A DNA stretch of 64,000 nt from Fen-1254 sp963778945 (GTDB lineage Bacteria > Bacteroidota > Ignavibacteria > UBA10030): the NCBI GenBank assembly GCA_963778945.1, contig CAVZWL010000008.1, forward strand, positions 1 through 64,000, given 5' to 3'. The position numbers and the translations under genes were made by a program. How positions within the stretch are numbered: position 1 is the first letter of the stretch; each line of letters opens with the position of its first letter. The notes beneath the pieces are model-generated. The model had not been told where the DNA came from. It worked only from the letters and a program-made list of their open reading frames with translations, and ran no database searches. Positions 26,906 to 36,312 of this stretch are shown here, piece after piece.

Positions 26906-28159
26906 ATCATTCATTTTCTTCTCATCGTTCCATTGACACTTTTCTCTCAATCGAAACTCCTTATCCCGATGGATTTAAAACAGACCGACCACTTAAAAGC
27001 GTATGGAATTGCATTCTGGGTTTTGCAAAAAAACGGAGAAGTCGATTGGCTGCTCAACTATCGCGGCGGTTCATTCATGACTGATTACAGCAATGTTCTG
27101 GCGAGCGAATGCCGGGTCCGCGGCGTTCAATTCGAACCGGTGACGGCCGTTGAAGCCGCCGCTCTCTATGCCGACATTCAGAAAGAAGACAATAACATGG
27201 ACATTGAACGGCTGGAAAAAGTCCCCAGGATCGCCGTTTATGTTCCCCCGACATCCAACCCCTGGGACGATGCCGTTACCATGGTTCTCGATTATGCGGA
27301 AATTCCGTATACGAAAATTTGGGATGAAGAGGTTTTGAGCGGCAAATTATCCGAATACGATTGGCTTCATTTGCATCATGAAGATTTTACCGGCCAGTAC
27401 GGAAAATTTTACGCGAACTATCGCAATGCTCCGTGGTACATCGAACAGCAGATGTCGTATGAACAGGAAGCGAAGAAGCTGGGATTTAAAAAAGTCTCCG
27501 AAGAAAAGAAAGCCGTTGCACGCGCCATAAAAGATTATGTCGGAAACGGCGGATTTATGTTCGCCATGTGCTCTGCAACGGACAGTTACGACATTGCGCT
27601 TGCCGCTGAGAAAGTCGATATCTGCGACGTGATGTACGACGGAGACCCTCCCGATCCGAACGCACAGTCAAAGCTGGACTTCAGCAAAACACTGGCCTTC
27701 GAGAATTTTAAGCTGGATATGAATCCCCTGAGGTACGAATATTCGGACATCGATATTCCGCCGAGTGATCCGCCTCCGCTGCGCGATCCGAATACCGATT
27801 ATTTTACGCTCTTTGAATTTTCTGCAAAGTATGACCCTGTACCGACCATGCTGACGCAGGATCATGCCAACATTATCAAAGGATTTATGGGACAGACGAC
27901 GGCATTCAAGAAGAGCGTCATTAAACGAAGCGTGACGATTCTTGCCGAACGCGAAGGGACGGAAGAAGTAAAATACATACACGGTAATTACGGACGCGGG
28001 ACGTTCACCTGGTACGGCGGGCACGATCCGGAGGACTACCAGCATGCCGTCGGCGACCCGCCGACCGATCTCGCGCTCCATAAAAATTCCCCCGGGTACA
28101 GGCTTATTTTGAACAACGTTCTGTTCCCGGCTGCGAAAAAGAAACAGCAAAAAACGTAA
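26876..28159 (+). CDS. Conserved secreted protein of unknown function
   Basis: About 427 aa if translation starts at the GTG at 26876. That start gives an excellent signal peptide (MRFTIFPLLLIIHFLLIVPL, then TLFSQ) and follows a 7-nt repeat array that is otherwise intergenic. An ATG at 26699 would add 59 residues. The mature protein begins KLLIPMDLKQTDHLKAYGIA and contains VDWLLNYRGGSFM, IAVYVPPTSNPWDDAV, WLHLHHEDFTGQYGKFY and YIHGNYGRGTFTWYGGHDPE. From memory, very similar FCB proteins are labelled 'asparagine synthetase B' in databases, but I see no glutamine amidotransferase or synthetase motif, so that label should not be trusted. The His/Asp-rich WLHLHHEDF segment is a candidate metal or ligand site. 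Function unknown. Confidence 0.8.
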   Translation: MRFTIFPLLLIIHFLLIVPLTLFSQSKLLIPMDLKQTDHLKAYGIAFWVLQKNGEVDWLLNYRGGSFMTDYSNVLASECRVRGVQFEPVTAVEAAALYADIQKEDNNMDIERLEKVPRIAVYVPPTSNPWDDAVTMVLDYAEIPYTKIWDEEVLSGKLSEYDWLHLHHEDFTGQYGKFYANYRNAPWYIEQQMSYEQEAKKLGFKKVSEEKKAVARAIKDYVGNGGFMFAMCSATDSYDIALAAEKVDICDVMYDGDPPDPNAQSKLDFSKTLAFENFKLDMNPLRYEYSDIDIPPSDPPPLRDPNTDYFTLFEFSAKYDPVPTMLTQDHANIIKGFMGQTTAFKKSVIKRSVTILAEREGTEEVKYIHGNYGRGTFTWYGGHDPEDYQHAVGDPPTDLALHKNSPGYRLILNNVLFPAAKKKQQKT

Positions 28160-28342
28160 TTCGCTTTTTTCAGAAATCCTTTTTAAAAAAATCCGGTTTT
28201 TATTGATTTTCCAAAAACAATAAATTAACTTGCCACAAGCGGGTTCAGATTAAAACCAACATTAAAAACAAAGACGACAGAGGGGAAGAAACCGTCTTGT
28301 ATCCCTCATCCGTGTCACTTTTTTGCTACCGAAGGAGTGTCC

Positions 28343-30427
28343 ATGAAACCGATAAAATATTTTCCCGTTCTTCTCATACTTTCGGCGTTTATTTCAACTC
28401 CTGCTTTTTCTCAAGACGCCCCTATCACATGGGGAGATATTCCAAGACCCGATCTCGAGATGAAATCGTATGCGCCGGACTCCAACGCCTCCGCCGTTAT
28501 TTTATGCGATTATGGAGAGTCGCATTACAACGATCTTCTTAACATCGAGTACACACGGCACCTGCGCGTAAAAATTCTGACGCCGAAAGGATACACATTT
28601 GGGACGCAAACGGTGCGCCTCTATACTAATAATAGAATCGAAACGCTGCACGATGTAGAAGGAATCACATATTCTCTCGACGAGCGCGGCAATGTTGTCA
28701 AAGCCGAATTGCAGCAAAAAGATATTTTTCGAGAAAAAATCGATGAGAATAATTCCCGGTTTCGATTCACGCTCCCAGGATTAAAACCGGGATGCGTTCT
28801 TGAAATCCGCTACATTATCGAATCGAAAGATCCCTGGCTTATGCGGGATTGGATTTTTCAGCGAAGCGAACCGACCCGCTGGAGCGAATACCGCATCCGC
28901 TTTCCAAAGGCATTTCTTTATAATGCCGTTATCCGCGGATATGAACGGTACGTCATCAACGACGTTCGGGATACTATTCAGGTGTTTGTCGGAGATGCCC
29001 AGGAAGTTTTGTCTGAAACCGGGTCGCAAGCCGTTCAGCGGCGATGGGCGGTAAAGAACGCTCCTGCAATACGCGATGAACCTTATATGACAACAACGGA
29101 TGACTATGTGAATAGAGTATACATACAACTGGCTTCTTACAAAATCGCCGCCCGGATGATGGGCACCAACCAACTCGAACGCCAAATACAAAAAAATTAT
29201 CTCAAGAGCTGGCCCGGATTGATTAAAGAGCTGCTCGATGATGAATATTTCGGAGATAAAATAGATAAAACGAGTAAAGTAAAAAAGCTGGCGGCAGAAG
29301 TCACCGCACATGCAGTTTCTCCGGTGGAAAAAATGGCGGCCATATATTATTGGGTTGCATCGAATATTGTCTGGTCGGGAAATGAAAATGTTTTCGGATT
29401 TCAGAAGGTGAACGATGTTCTTGAATCGAAGAAAGGCAGCAGCGCCGATATCAATTTCCTTCTCCTTTCTTTGCTCAAGAGTGCAAATATAGAATGCGAT
29501 CCGGTCATTCTGAGCACGCGTGAAAACGGAAAAATTCAGGAATGGTATCCTCTTCTTTCGCAGTTCAATTATGTGATCGCGCGTGCAGAGATCGACTCTC
29601 TTGTGTATTATCTCGATGCGACGGATCCGCTGAGGCCGATAGGCCTGCTTCCCTCAAAGATTCTCAATACAAGAGGTCTTGTCGTCGATAAGAACGGCCA
29701 AGAATGGGTAACATTCTCTACACCAAAACATTTTACGAATAACTCGTTTGCCATGGTCACGTTGAAAGAAGACGGAACTTTCAATGGAACGATCGATGAT
29801 ACGTATAAAGAATATGCTGCCCTTGCGAACCGCCGCAATTTGAAAGACAAGAAAGATAAAGATATTCTTAAGGAAGCGCTCAGCATCGAACAATTCGGCA
29901 TCACCGTCGATTCCGCTCATATTGATAATAAAGACAGCATCGATCTTCCTCTGAAATATAAAGCATGGATTTCTTCTTCCGAGTACGTTCAGGGAACCGG
30001 TGATGTTCTCTATATCAATCCGCACTTTCTGCATCGGAGTACGGAAAATCCGTTTAAGACGGAAGTCCGGAAATTTCCGGTCGATTATTCCTACCAAAGA
30101 AGCTACACTGCGTCTTTGCTCCTGACTATTCCGGAAGATTTCGAGGTCAAAGAAACACTTCAAAACCGTATGCTTACACTTGGATCGAATCTTGCGACAT
30201 ACAAAAGACTCGTTCAGGTGGACGGAAACCAGATTCAATTGATCAGCGATCTGGAAATACGTTCGACGGTTATAACACCGGAATATTACGCCAAGTTAAA
30301 AGATTTTTACGCGCAAATCGTTTCGGCTGAATCGGAACAGCTTGTGCTTGCACATGTCAAAAAACCCGCTGTTTCGGCTTCTCCGGCTGTGCCGCCTGTT
30401 CCGGTCAAAGGAAAAGGAAAAAAATAA
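28343..30427 (+). CDS. DUF3857 / transglutaminase-like secreted protein 1
   Basis: A 694-aa exported protein with signal peptide (ILSAFISTPAFSQ) and a DUF3857 N-terminal domain (about 45-230) resembling a long beta-sandwich. A transglutaminase-like domain (about 310-450) and a C-terminal beta domain follow. In active transglutaminase-like enzymes the middle domain has a GDCK-type nucleophile; here the matching segment is KGSSADINFLLLSLL (364-378), so the catalytic Cys is absent and the domain is probably structural or binding. The later YYLDATDPLRPIG segment is kept. The start is the ATG at 28343 behind GAAGGAG. It is the first of three tandem paralogues, with 19 bp to the next gene. Confidence 0.88.
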   Translation: MKPIKYFPVLLILSAFISTPAFSQDAPITWGDIPRPDLEMKSYAPDSNASAVILCDYGESHYNDLLNIEYTRHLRVKILTPKGYTFGTQTVRLYTNNRIETLHDVEGITYSLDERGNVVKAELQQKDIFREKIDENNSRFRFTLPGLKPGCVLEIRYIIESKDPWLMRDWIFQRSEPTRWSEYRIRFPKAFLYNAVIRGYERYVINDVRDTIQVFVGDAQEVLSETGSQAVQRRWAVKNAPAIRDEPYMTTTDDYVNRVYIQLASYKIAARMMGTNQLERQIQKNYLKSWPGLIKELLDDEYFGDKIDKTSKVKKLAAEVTAHAVSPVEKMAAIYYWVASNIVWSGNENVFGFQKVNDVLESKKGSSADINFLLLSLLKSANIECDPVILSTRENGKIQEWYPLLSQFNYVIARAEIDSLVYYLDATDPLRPIGLLPSKILNTRGLVVDKNGQEWVTFSTPKHFTNNSFAMVTLKEDGTFNGTIDDTYKEYAALANRRNLKDKKDKDILKEALSIEQFGITVDSAHIDNKDSIDLPLKYKAWISSSEYVQGTGDVLYINPHFLHRSTENPFKTEVRKFPVDYSYQRSYTASLLLTIPEDFEVKETLQNRMLTLGSNLATYKRLVQVDGNQIQLISDLEIRSTVITPEYYAKLKDFYAQIVSAESEQLVLAHVKKPAVSASPAVPPVPVKGKGKK

Positions 30428-30446
30428 AGGAAATATCGGATCAGTT

Positions 30447-32513
30447 ATGAAAATACATTTCTCTTTCTTTACGATCCTCTTGTTTTTTATGTTCGGCATC
30501 ATGCCGCTGTCCGCTCAAGAACCTCCAATTCAATGGGGCAACATTCCGCCTGCGCAGCTGAAGATGACGTCTTTTCCGCATGACACAAATGCTTCCGCAG
30601 TTATTCTTTGCGATTACGGCGAGTCCTTTTTCAACGACGACTTTAACATCGTCTATAAAAGACATCTCCGCGTTAAGATCCTTTCGGAAAGGGGATACAG
30701 ATGGGGTACGCACTCCGTCGATCTCAGCACTGCTCATTCAAGCGAGCACATTTATGATATCGAAGGAAATACATGCTTTCTCGATGAGAATGGCCAGGTT
30801 GTAAAAAACACATTAAATCCAAAAGATATCTTCGAAACGAAGCTCGATCACGATCATACACGCTATACTTTTACGCTTCCCGGATTGAGACCGGGATGTG
30901 TCGCTGAATTTCGGTACGTCATTATTTCGGAAAATATTTTTCAATTTCGCAATTGGATTTTTCAGTACGACGAACCCGTTTTATGGAGCGAATATCGAGT
31001 CCGTCATCCCCAGGCCGTTTCATATGCAACATGGACGCACGGGTATGAACCATTTTACGTGAGCGAGATAACGGAACTCAATCAAACTTTTTCCGGCGAT
31101 GCCGGCTTCTATCTGACAGAGCGCAGCACGATAACGAGCAACTCAAACACCGTGCCTTGCTGGCAGCGGCGCTGGGTTGTTCGGGACGCTCCTGCCCTTA
31201 GAGAAGAACCGTACAGCACAACCATGGATGACCATAAGAACAATGTTTTTCTGCAGTTGACCGGATATCTCCTTTACTATAACTTGCCAAAAAAATTGGC
31301 AAACACCTGGCCTTTATTTGCGAACGATCTTCTTGATGACGGTCGATTTGGCGGGAAAATCGATAATACAAGACATATTCGTAAACAGACAGAACAAATA
31401 GTTTCCGGCCTTACGGCGCCGGAAGAAAAAATAAAAGCTATCTACGACTGGACGAGAATGTCGATTGTGTCATCAAACGACAGGAGAATTCTGGCCGACC
31501 AGGATGTCGACGACGTTCTTAAAATACGCAAAGGAACGCATGCAGAAACGTCATTCCTGCTTCTTTCCCTGCTGCATGCAGCAGGAATCGATGCAGATCC
31601 GGTTATTCTGAGCACGCGCGACCGCATTAAAGTTCAGGAAAAATTTCCTATTTTTTCCGAGTTTAATGATGTGCTCGTTAGAGCAAGGATCGATTCCCAG
31701 ACATATTATCTTGATGCAACGGATCCGCTGCGGCCGATGGAATTGCTGCCGCCGGAAGTTCTCAACGAGCGCGGGCTTGTCGTCAAAAAAGACGTACCGG
31801 AATGGGTTACACTGAAAACGGTGCAGAAGTATAACGATTCGTCGTTTACAGCAATCACACTTCATGAAAACGGAGGGTACGGGCTTTTCTGTGAAAATGT
31901 TCATCGCGACTACGGCGGATTAGAAATGCGTCATAAACTCGAGGAATCGAATCCCTCAGCAATCGTAAAGTATTTTTTTTCAATAAGTGCTGCGGAAACC
32001 ACCGTCGACTCAGTCCGTGTCAGGGGTGAGGGGAATGTTTCGGATCCGCTTAAAATCGATGCGTGGGCATCCTTCGCCGGCATCGAAGCAGCACAGCCCG
32101 ATCTCCTTTCTTTCAACCCGCATATCTTCGAGCGCATGGTCAAAAATCCTTTTCAATCGTCAAAAAGAAAATTCCCGATAGATTATTCTTACGAACGCAG
32201 ACAGCGCTTTATTGTTGATATCGCTCCGCCGGAAAATTACGAATTGCGGGACACTGTCCCCAGCCGCGTCATAACTCTGGAGCCGAATCTTGCTTTTTAT
32301 TCGCGTCAATTCCTTCGCTGCGGCGGTCATGTGCAAATCATACGGACACTTGAAATACGAAAATCAGAAATCGACGCTAAATATTATCACGACCTGCAGG
32401 AATTTTATTCGCGCATAGTGGATGCCGAATCGGAACAGCTCCTGTACGCCCGAATCCAAAAACCGGCCGTTCCTTTACACACTGTTTCTCCTCAACAAAA
32501 AGGAAAACAATGA
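30447..32513 (+). CDS. DUF3857 / transglutaminase-like secreted protein 2
   Basis: A 688-aa paralogue of the preceding protein, sharing the layout and long identical stretches (NASAVILCDYGES, RHLRVKIL, PVILSTR, LDATDPLRP). Signal peptide: MKIHFSFFTILLFFMFGIMP then LSAQ. The transglutaminase-like segment reads KGTHAETSFLLLSLLHAAG, again without the catalytic Cys. I place the start at the ATG at 30447, which gives this signal peptide; an upstream in-frame start at 30342 would only overlap the previous gene. A 4-bp overlap (ATGA) couples it to the third copy. Loss of the nucleophile in two paralogues suggests that they bind or organise cell-surface peptides rather than cleave them. Confidence 0.88.
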   Translation: MKIHFSFFTILLFFMFGIMPLSAQEPPIQWGNIPPAQLKMTSFPHDTNASAVILCDYGESFFNDDFNIVYKRHLRVKILSERGYRWGTHSVDLSTAHSSEHIYDIEGNTCFLDENGQVVKNTLNPKDIFETKLDHDHTRYTFTLPGLRPGCVAEFRYVIISENIFQFRNWIFQYDEPVLWSEYRVRHPQAVSYATWTHGYEPFYVSEITELNQTFSGDAGFYLTERSTITSNSNTVPCWQRRWVVRDAPALREEPYSTTMDDHKNNVFLQLTGYLLYYNLPKKLANTWPLFANDLLDDGRFGGKIDNTRHIRKQTEQIVSGLTAPEEKIKAIYDWTRMSIVSSNDRRILADQDVDDVLKIRKGTHAETSFLLLSLLHAAGIDADPVILSTRDRIKVQEKFPIFSEFNDVLVRARIDSQTYYLDATDPLRPMELLPPEVLNERGLVVKKDVPEWVTLKTVQKYNDSSFTAITLHENGGYGLFCENVHRDYGGLEMRHKLEESNPSAIVKYFFSISAAETTVDSVRVRGEGNVSDPLKIDAWASFAGIEAAQPDLLSFNPHIFERMVKNPFQSSKRKFPIDYSYERRQRFIVDIAPPENYELRDTVPSRVITLEPNLAFYSRQFLRCGGHVQIIRTLEIRKSEIDAKYYHDLQEFYSRIVDAESEQLLYARIQKPAVPLHTVSPQQKGKQ

Positions 32514-34441
32514 GAACACAAATTATTCCTTTCTCCATTGTTGTTTCCGGACTGCTCCTGCAATTCGGAATAACTCAGCTTAAGGCCGCAGATCAAGAGA
32601 ACCTATACGATGTTAAAAAAATCCCACCTGCACTTTTGAAAGATGCCGATGCCGTGATCCGTATTCACAGCGTTCGCCTGGATGTCAAGAATACCTCCCG
32701 TGCCGTCAAGACGGTGCGATTTGCGGTTACTATTTTCAAAAAAGAAAAACGGGAGTATGGCGGCTATATTCTTGGATACGATAAATTTTCCAAAATTAAA
32801 AATTTCGAGGGCACGATTTACGATTCGACCGGAAAAGAAATCCGAACTTTGGAAAGCGATGAAAAGAAAGATTACAGCGCTGTGTCCGGCTACTCACTTT
32901 ATGAAGACACACGCATGCAGGTCGCCGAAATGTATTACAATCAATATCCGTATACGATAGAATATAGATATGAATATATCCGAAACGGATATTTTTACTG
33001 GCCGGAGTGGCAGCCGCAGGAATATCTCGATCCTGTACAGGAAGCAAAATTTGAAGTCACCCTCCCGGAAGGCGATTCTCTTCGTTACTGGTGCAGCTCC
33101 GACTCGCTCCGTCCGGTCGAACACACGGATGAAGGCAGGCGTGTTTATGTTTGGGAATTCCAAAATTTGCCAAAGCTTTCCAAAGATGCTGTCGGAAGCA
33201 ATTCCGAGGATTATTCCGCTCTAGTCTATACAGCGCCCCGGAAATTTGAAATCGACGGATATGCCGGGGACTTGAGTTCATGGAAAAATTTCGGAGTATG
33301 GGATTACAATCTTTATAAGGAAAAAGACATCCTCCCGGAATCAGCTATCAAGGAAGTACGGTCGATCATCCATCCTGCCGATAGCGACCGGGAAAAAATC
33401 CGCAAAGTGTACAGATACATGCAGGAACGGACACGCTATGTCAGTGTGCAAGTTGGAATAGGCGGCTGGCAGCCGTTTGATGCAGCATGCGTTCACGAAC
33501 ACGGGTACGGAGATTGCAAAGCGCTTTCTAATTATATGGTCTCGCTTTTAAAAGCCGCAGGAATAACCGCCTATTCATTTTTGGTTCATCATGGCAATGA
33601 CCGCTTTCCCTTTATTGAAGAATTTCCGAGCAATCAATTCAATCATGCCATGGTATGCGTGCCGCTTCAGAAAGACACAGTCTGGCTCGAGTGCACGAGT
33701 CAATCGATACCTTTCGGACATATAAGCTTCGAGACTGAAAATCGCGGCGTTCTCTTGATAACACCTGAAGGAGGAAAAGTTGTCCATACTCCTTCCAGCT
33801 CGCCCGCTCAAAACATGCAGCGCCGGACTGCAAAGATTTTACTCGCTGCCTCTGGAGGGGCCGAAGTAAACAGCATGGAAATTCGTAACGGCGATCAGCA
33901 GGACGATATTAGAGGCAGTCTCTTTGCGGCATCGCCGGAGGAACGTGAACGCTGGATCATGAACGACATCGATGTTCCCAATGCCGTTCTCAAAAATTAT
34001 TCTCTCAGCGGATTAGAAACGCATGAAAACGAAATCGGACTTTCTCTCCAATTTTCAGTCAAACGCTATGCATCTGCTACGGGCAGCCGGCTGTTTTTTC
34101 AGCCGAATATGATGGAACGGAATAACACCATTCCTCCGGATGTCGCAGAGCGTATTGCGCCCATGCGATTCTCGTATCCGTATCTCGATGTCGATACACT
34201 CGTTTACAGTTTTCCAAAAGGATTTGCCGCCGAATCGATGCCGCCGGAAGTGCATGTAGAATCTTCATTCGGACGGTTCTCTTCGAAAACAATCGTAACA
34301 GGCGATACGACGCTGCTCTTTACGCGTTCTTTGGAAATTCACGATTATACGGTTCCCGCAAAAAATTATAAAGAGTACCGTAAATTTTTCTCCGATATAG
34401 TAAAGGCGGATCGTGCGCAGGTCGTGCTGGTGAGGAAGTAG
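32510..34441 (+). CDS. DUF3857 / transglutaminase-like protein 3, active site intact
   Basis: A 643-aa member of the same family, shorter and more diverged. It has an N-terminal export signal (IIPFSIVVSGLLLQFGITQL), the DUF3857 beta domain, and a transglutaminase domain that keeps the triad: C336 (HGYGDCKALSNYM), H379 (FNHAMVCV) and the acidic position in WLECTSQ (E394). So, unlike its two neighbours, it could be catalytically active as a protease or acyltransferase on a surface substrate. It overlaps the second gene by 4 bp and closes the operon; 7-nt repeats begin at the stop codon. The substrate is unknown. Confidence 0.9.
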   Translation: MRTQIIPFSIVVSGLLLQFGITQLKAADQENLYDVKKIPPALLKDADAVIRIHSVRLDVKNTSRAVKTVRFAVTIFKKEKREYGGYILGYDKFSKIKNFEGTIYDSTGKEIRTLESDEKKDYSAVSGYSLYEDTRMQVAEMYYNQYPYTIEYRYEYIRNGYFYWPEWQPQEYLDPVQEAKFEVTLPEGDSLRYWCSSDSLRPVEHTDEGRRVYVWEFQNLPKLSKDAVGSNSEDYSALVYTAPRKFEIDGYAGDLSSWKNFGVWDYNLYKEKDILPESAIKEVRSIIHPADSDREKIRKVYRYMQERTRYVSVQVGIGGWQPFDAACVHEHGYGDCKALSNYMVSLLKAAGITAYSFLVHHGNDRFPFIEEFPSNQFNHAMVCVPLQKDTVWLECTSQSIPFGHISFETENRGVLLITPEGGKVVHTPSSSPAQNMQRRTAKILLAASGGAEVNSMEIRNGDQQDDIRGSLFAASPEERERWIMNDIDVPNAVLKNYSLSGLETHENEIGLSLQFSVKRYASATGSRLFFQPNMMERNNTIPPDVAERIAPMRFSYPYLDVDTLVYSFPKGFAAESMPPEVHVESSFGRFSSKTIVTGDTTLLFTRSLEIHDYTVPAKNYKEYRKFFSDIVKADRAQVVLVRK

Positions 34442-34581
34442 TTCTTAGTTCTTAGTTCTTAGTTCTTAGTTCTTAGTTCTTGGTTCTTGTTCTTGGTTCG
34501 TTGTTTGGTTTATCAGTTCACAGCTGAACATTGGTCTTCTTAGGAACTTCAGCACTAAGCACGACGCACTAAGAACTTCTT
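34441..34581. repeat. Heptanucleotide repeat array E, with half of a 22-kb inverted repeat
   Basis: Four perfect GTTCTTA units (34441-34468) are followed by GTTCTTG variants. Then 34495-34581 is, in inverted orientation, a near copy (three mismatches) of the element at 12279-12402 but lacking five heptads. It fills the gap between the converging DUF3857 operon and the GH26 gene. Confidence 0.85.
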
Positions 34582-34592
34582 CTATCCGTCAT

Positions 34593-36131
34593 TCACTGTT
34601 TTTCAAAAACCATCGTGACGGTTCGTTTACCAAAAAACGATTCCGACACCTGGCGAATCGATAACTCTGAACCGTTCCGCTGGAGACTCCAAGCTTCGCT
34701 TACAGAGACCGGCATAAAGCGGCCCCCTGCCGCAGTATCCACTTTCGCATCGACAATCAATGTATCGCGAGACCATTTCGTCGACACTATCGAAGGCATA
34801 TTCCACATTTCCGATCTGGACGTTTTTCCATCCAATGCAAAATTTTCATTCACAATTTTATCGTCGTCGTACTCTACAATAAATTTTTTGCGGACCGAAA
34901 GCTGGTTTTCATTTTGGACAATATTCAACTTGAAAGGAAGATTACCGGCACCCCACTTGTCGAGAACGCATCGTTCTTCATTCAATACCCACTCGCCGGA
35001 AAAATCGACTTTCGAACTGTCGGATAACGCCGGCGGCATCGAATCGATTCCACAGACAGCACGGTACGGGGAAGTAATCTTTTTGAATACGGAATCTTCG
35101 AGACCCAGGACACGAGCACTGCCTGCCAATTCAAGATGTTCTTTCTTCAGCGTATTCCGGACCATTCCCGCCCAGATAACGTAGTACGTCCATTTCGGCT
35201 GTTCTTTAAGAATCTGCAGCGAAGGCGGATTGCCGACTTCCGCAAGAGCGATCGGTTTTCCCTTTGCCAAACCGAGCAGACTCTTATAATATGACTGCTG
35301 AAAATCCCTTCCATACACATCGAGCGAGAGAATATCGACATACTTTCCCCCCGGGAAATAATCCGTAAACCGTCTTTCGGGCTTTGCCGGTCGATCCACA
35401 TTCCAGATCCAGATCAAATTGTTAAGCTTATGATAGTTCACGAGCCGGTCGAAGAGCTGCCGGTAAAGCGCAGCAGTGCCGTATTCGCCGCGCCGGCCTC
35501 CCCACCAGAACCAGTTGCCGTTCATTTCATGATAGGGACGCCACAGAACAGGGATGCGGGCCGCCTGAAGCTGCTTGAGATAGAAAGCAATGGTATCGAT
35601 TTGCGCACACCAGTGATTATAAATTTTCGTCCCGGGCGTCAGCAAATCCTTAAATTGTTCATCGAGCAGCTGGCCCTGAACGGTTGTCAAAGAATCCGGC
35701 CTGCCTGTACCGGGCTGACCCCGGAATGTCACCGGTTCATCCGCAGTCGGCGGAACCGCATGCCACGTAATCATGGCTATTGAACCCATGCGGTGCTGCC
35801 TCTTGATTTCTTCTACGATTTCCGGACGAGCATGAGCGGCGTCCTTATCGCTGTCTTTTGCAAAACCGAAGTCCGTACTGAAAATGACCGGTGTCTTGCC
35901 GACGTAGCGGGCTGCGAATTGAGAATTCCTGCTTTTTTTATTCGGAAAATTATGCTGACCCATCAATATGTATTTACCCGATATGCTGTAAAAAACATCC
36001 AGCAGCGCTTTTGCTTCCGGTGAAGCGTTGGAACTTACCGGTTGTGATGCACGATTGGATCCGGATAATGCCGAATGAGCTGTAAAGAGAATTGCCGTAC
36101 AGAGGCATAGTACCGCTCGGAGCTTATTCAT
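34593..36131 (-). CDS. Glycoside hydrolase family 26 (beta-mannanase-like)
   Basis: A 512-aa secreted enzyme with a signal peptide (LRAVLCLCTAILFTAHSALS). The (beta/alpha)8 domain, about residues 35-340, has the GH26 hallmarks: ILMGQHNFPN, VIFSTDFGF, MITWHAVPP, the acid/base E202 in WRPYHEMNGNWFWWG, WIWNVDRP, and the nucleophile E298 in IALAEVG. Residues ~375-512 form a separate lipocalin-like beta domain (VDFSGEWVLNEERC) of a kind often attached to secreted FCB proteins. It would cleave beta-1,4-mannan or a related glycan. With the GH28 gene at 12.5 kb it points to use of plant cell-wall polysaccharide. It is monocistronic and convergent with the DUF3857 operon. Confidence 0.9.
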   Translation of the reverse strand: MNKLRAVLCLCTAILFTAHSALSGSNRASQPVSSNASPEAKALLDVFYSISGKYILMGQHNFPNKKSRNSQFAARYVGKTPVIFSTDFGFAKDSDKDAAHARPEIVEEIKRQHRMGSIAMITWHAVPPTADEPVTFRGQPGTGRPDSLTTVQGQLLDEQFKDLLTPGTKIYNHWCAQIDTIAFYLKQLQAARIPVLWRPYHEMNGNWFWWGGRRGEYGTAALYRQLFDRLVNYHKLNNLIWIWNVDRPAKPERRFTDYFPGGKYVDILSLDVYGRDFQQSYYKSLLGLAKGKPIALAEVGNPPSLQILKEQPKWTYYVIWAGMVRNTLKKEHLELAGSARVLGLEDSVFKKITSPYRAVCGIDSMPPALSDSSKVDFSGEWVLNEERCVLDKWGAGNLPFKLNIVQNENQLSVRKKFIVEYDDDKIVNENFALDGKTSRSEMWNMPSIVSTKWSRDTLIVDAKVDTAAGGRFMPVSVSEAWSLQRNGSELSIRQVSESFFGKRTVTMVFEKQ

Positions 36132-36281
36132 GAAAAACCCTTCTTGAAAACTTAGAAATCGTTAGACCGAATTCTTTGCGGAGCATGCGAAAAATACGCC
36201 GCTGTTGTTTCAAATTCCGCAATTTTTAATATGTCGCTGACTTCGCCTTCCTGCGACAGTCAGGTTAATATCGTGATATTC

Positions 36282-36300
36282 CCGCGGCCGCCGACCGCGG
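36282..36300. repeat. Dispersed GC hairpin, copy 2
   Basis: CCGCGG arms at 36282-36287 and 36295-36300, followed by CAAC. It is related to the hairpin at 6786-6804 (18 of 23 positions alike). It lies between the GH26 promoter side and the pntB stop codon and may also serve as a terminator for the pnt operon. Confidence 0.45.
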
Positions 36301-36312
36301 CAACAGCAGGAT

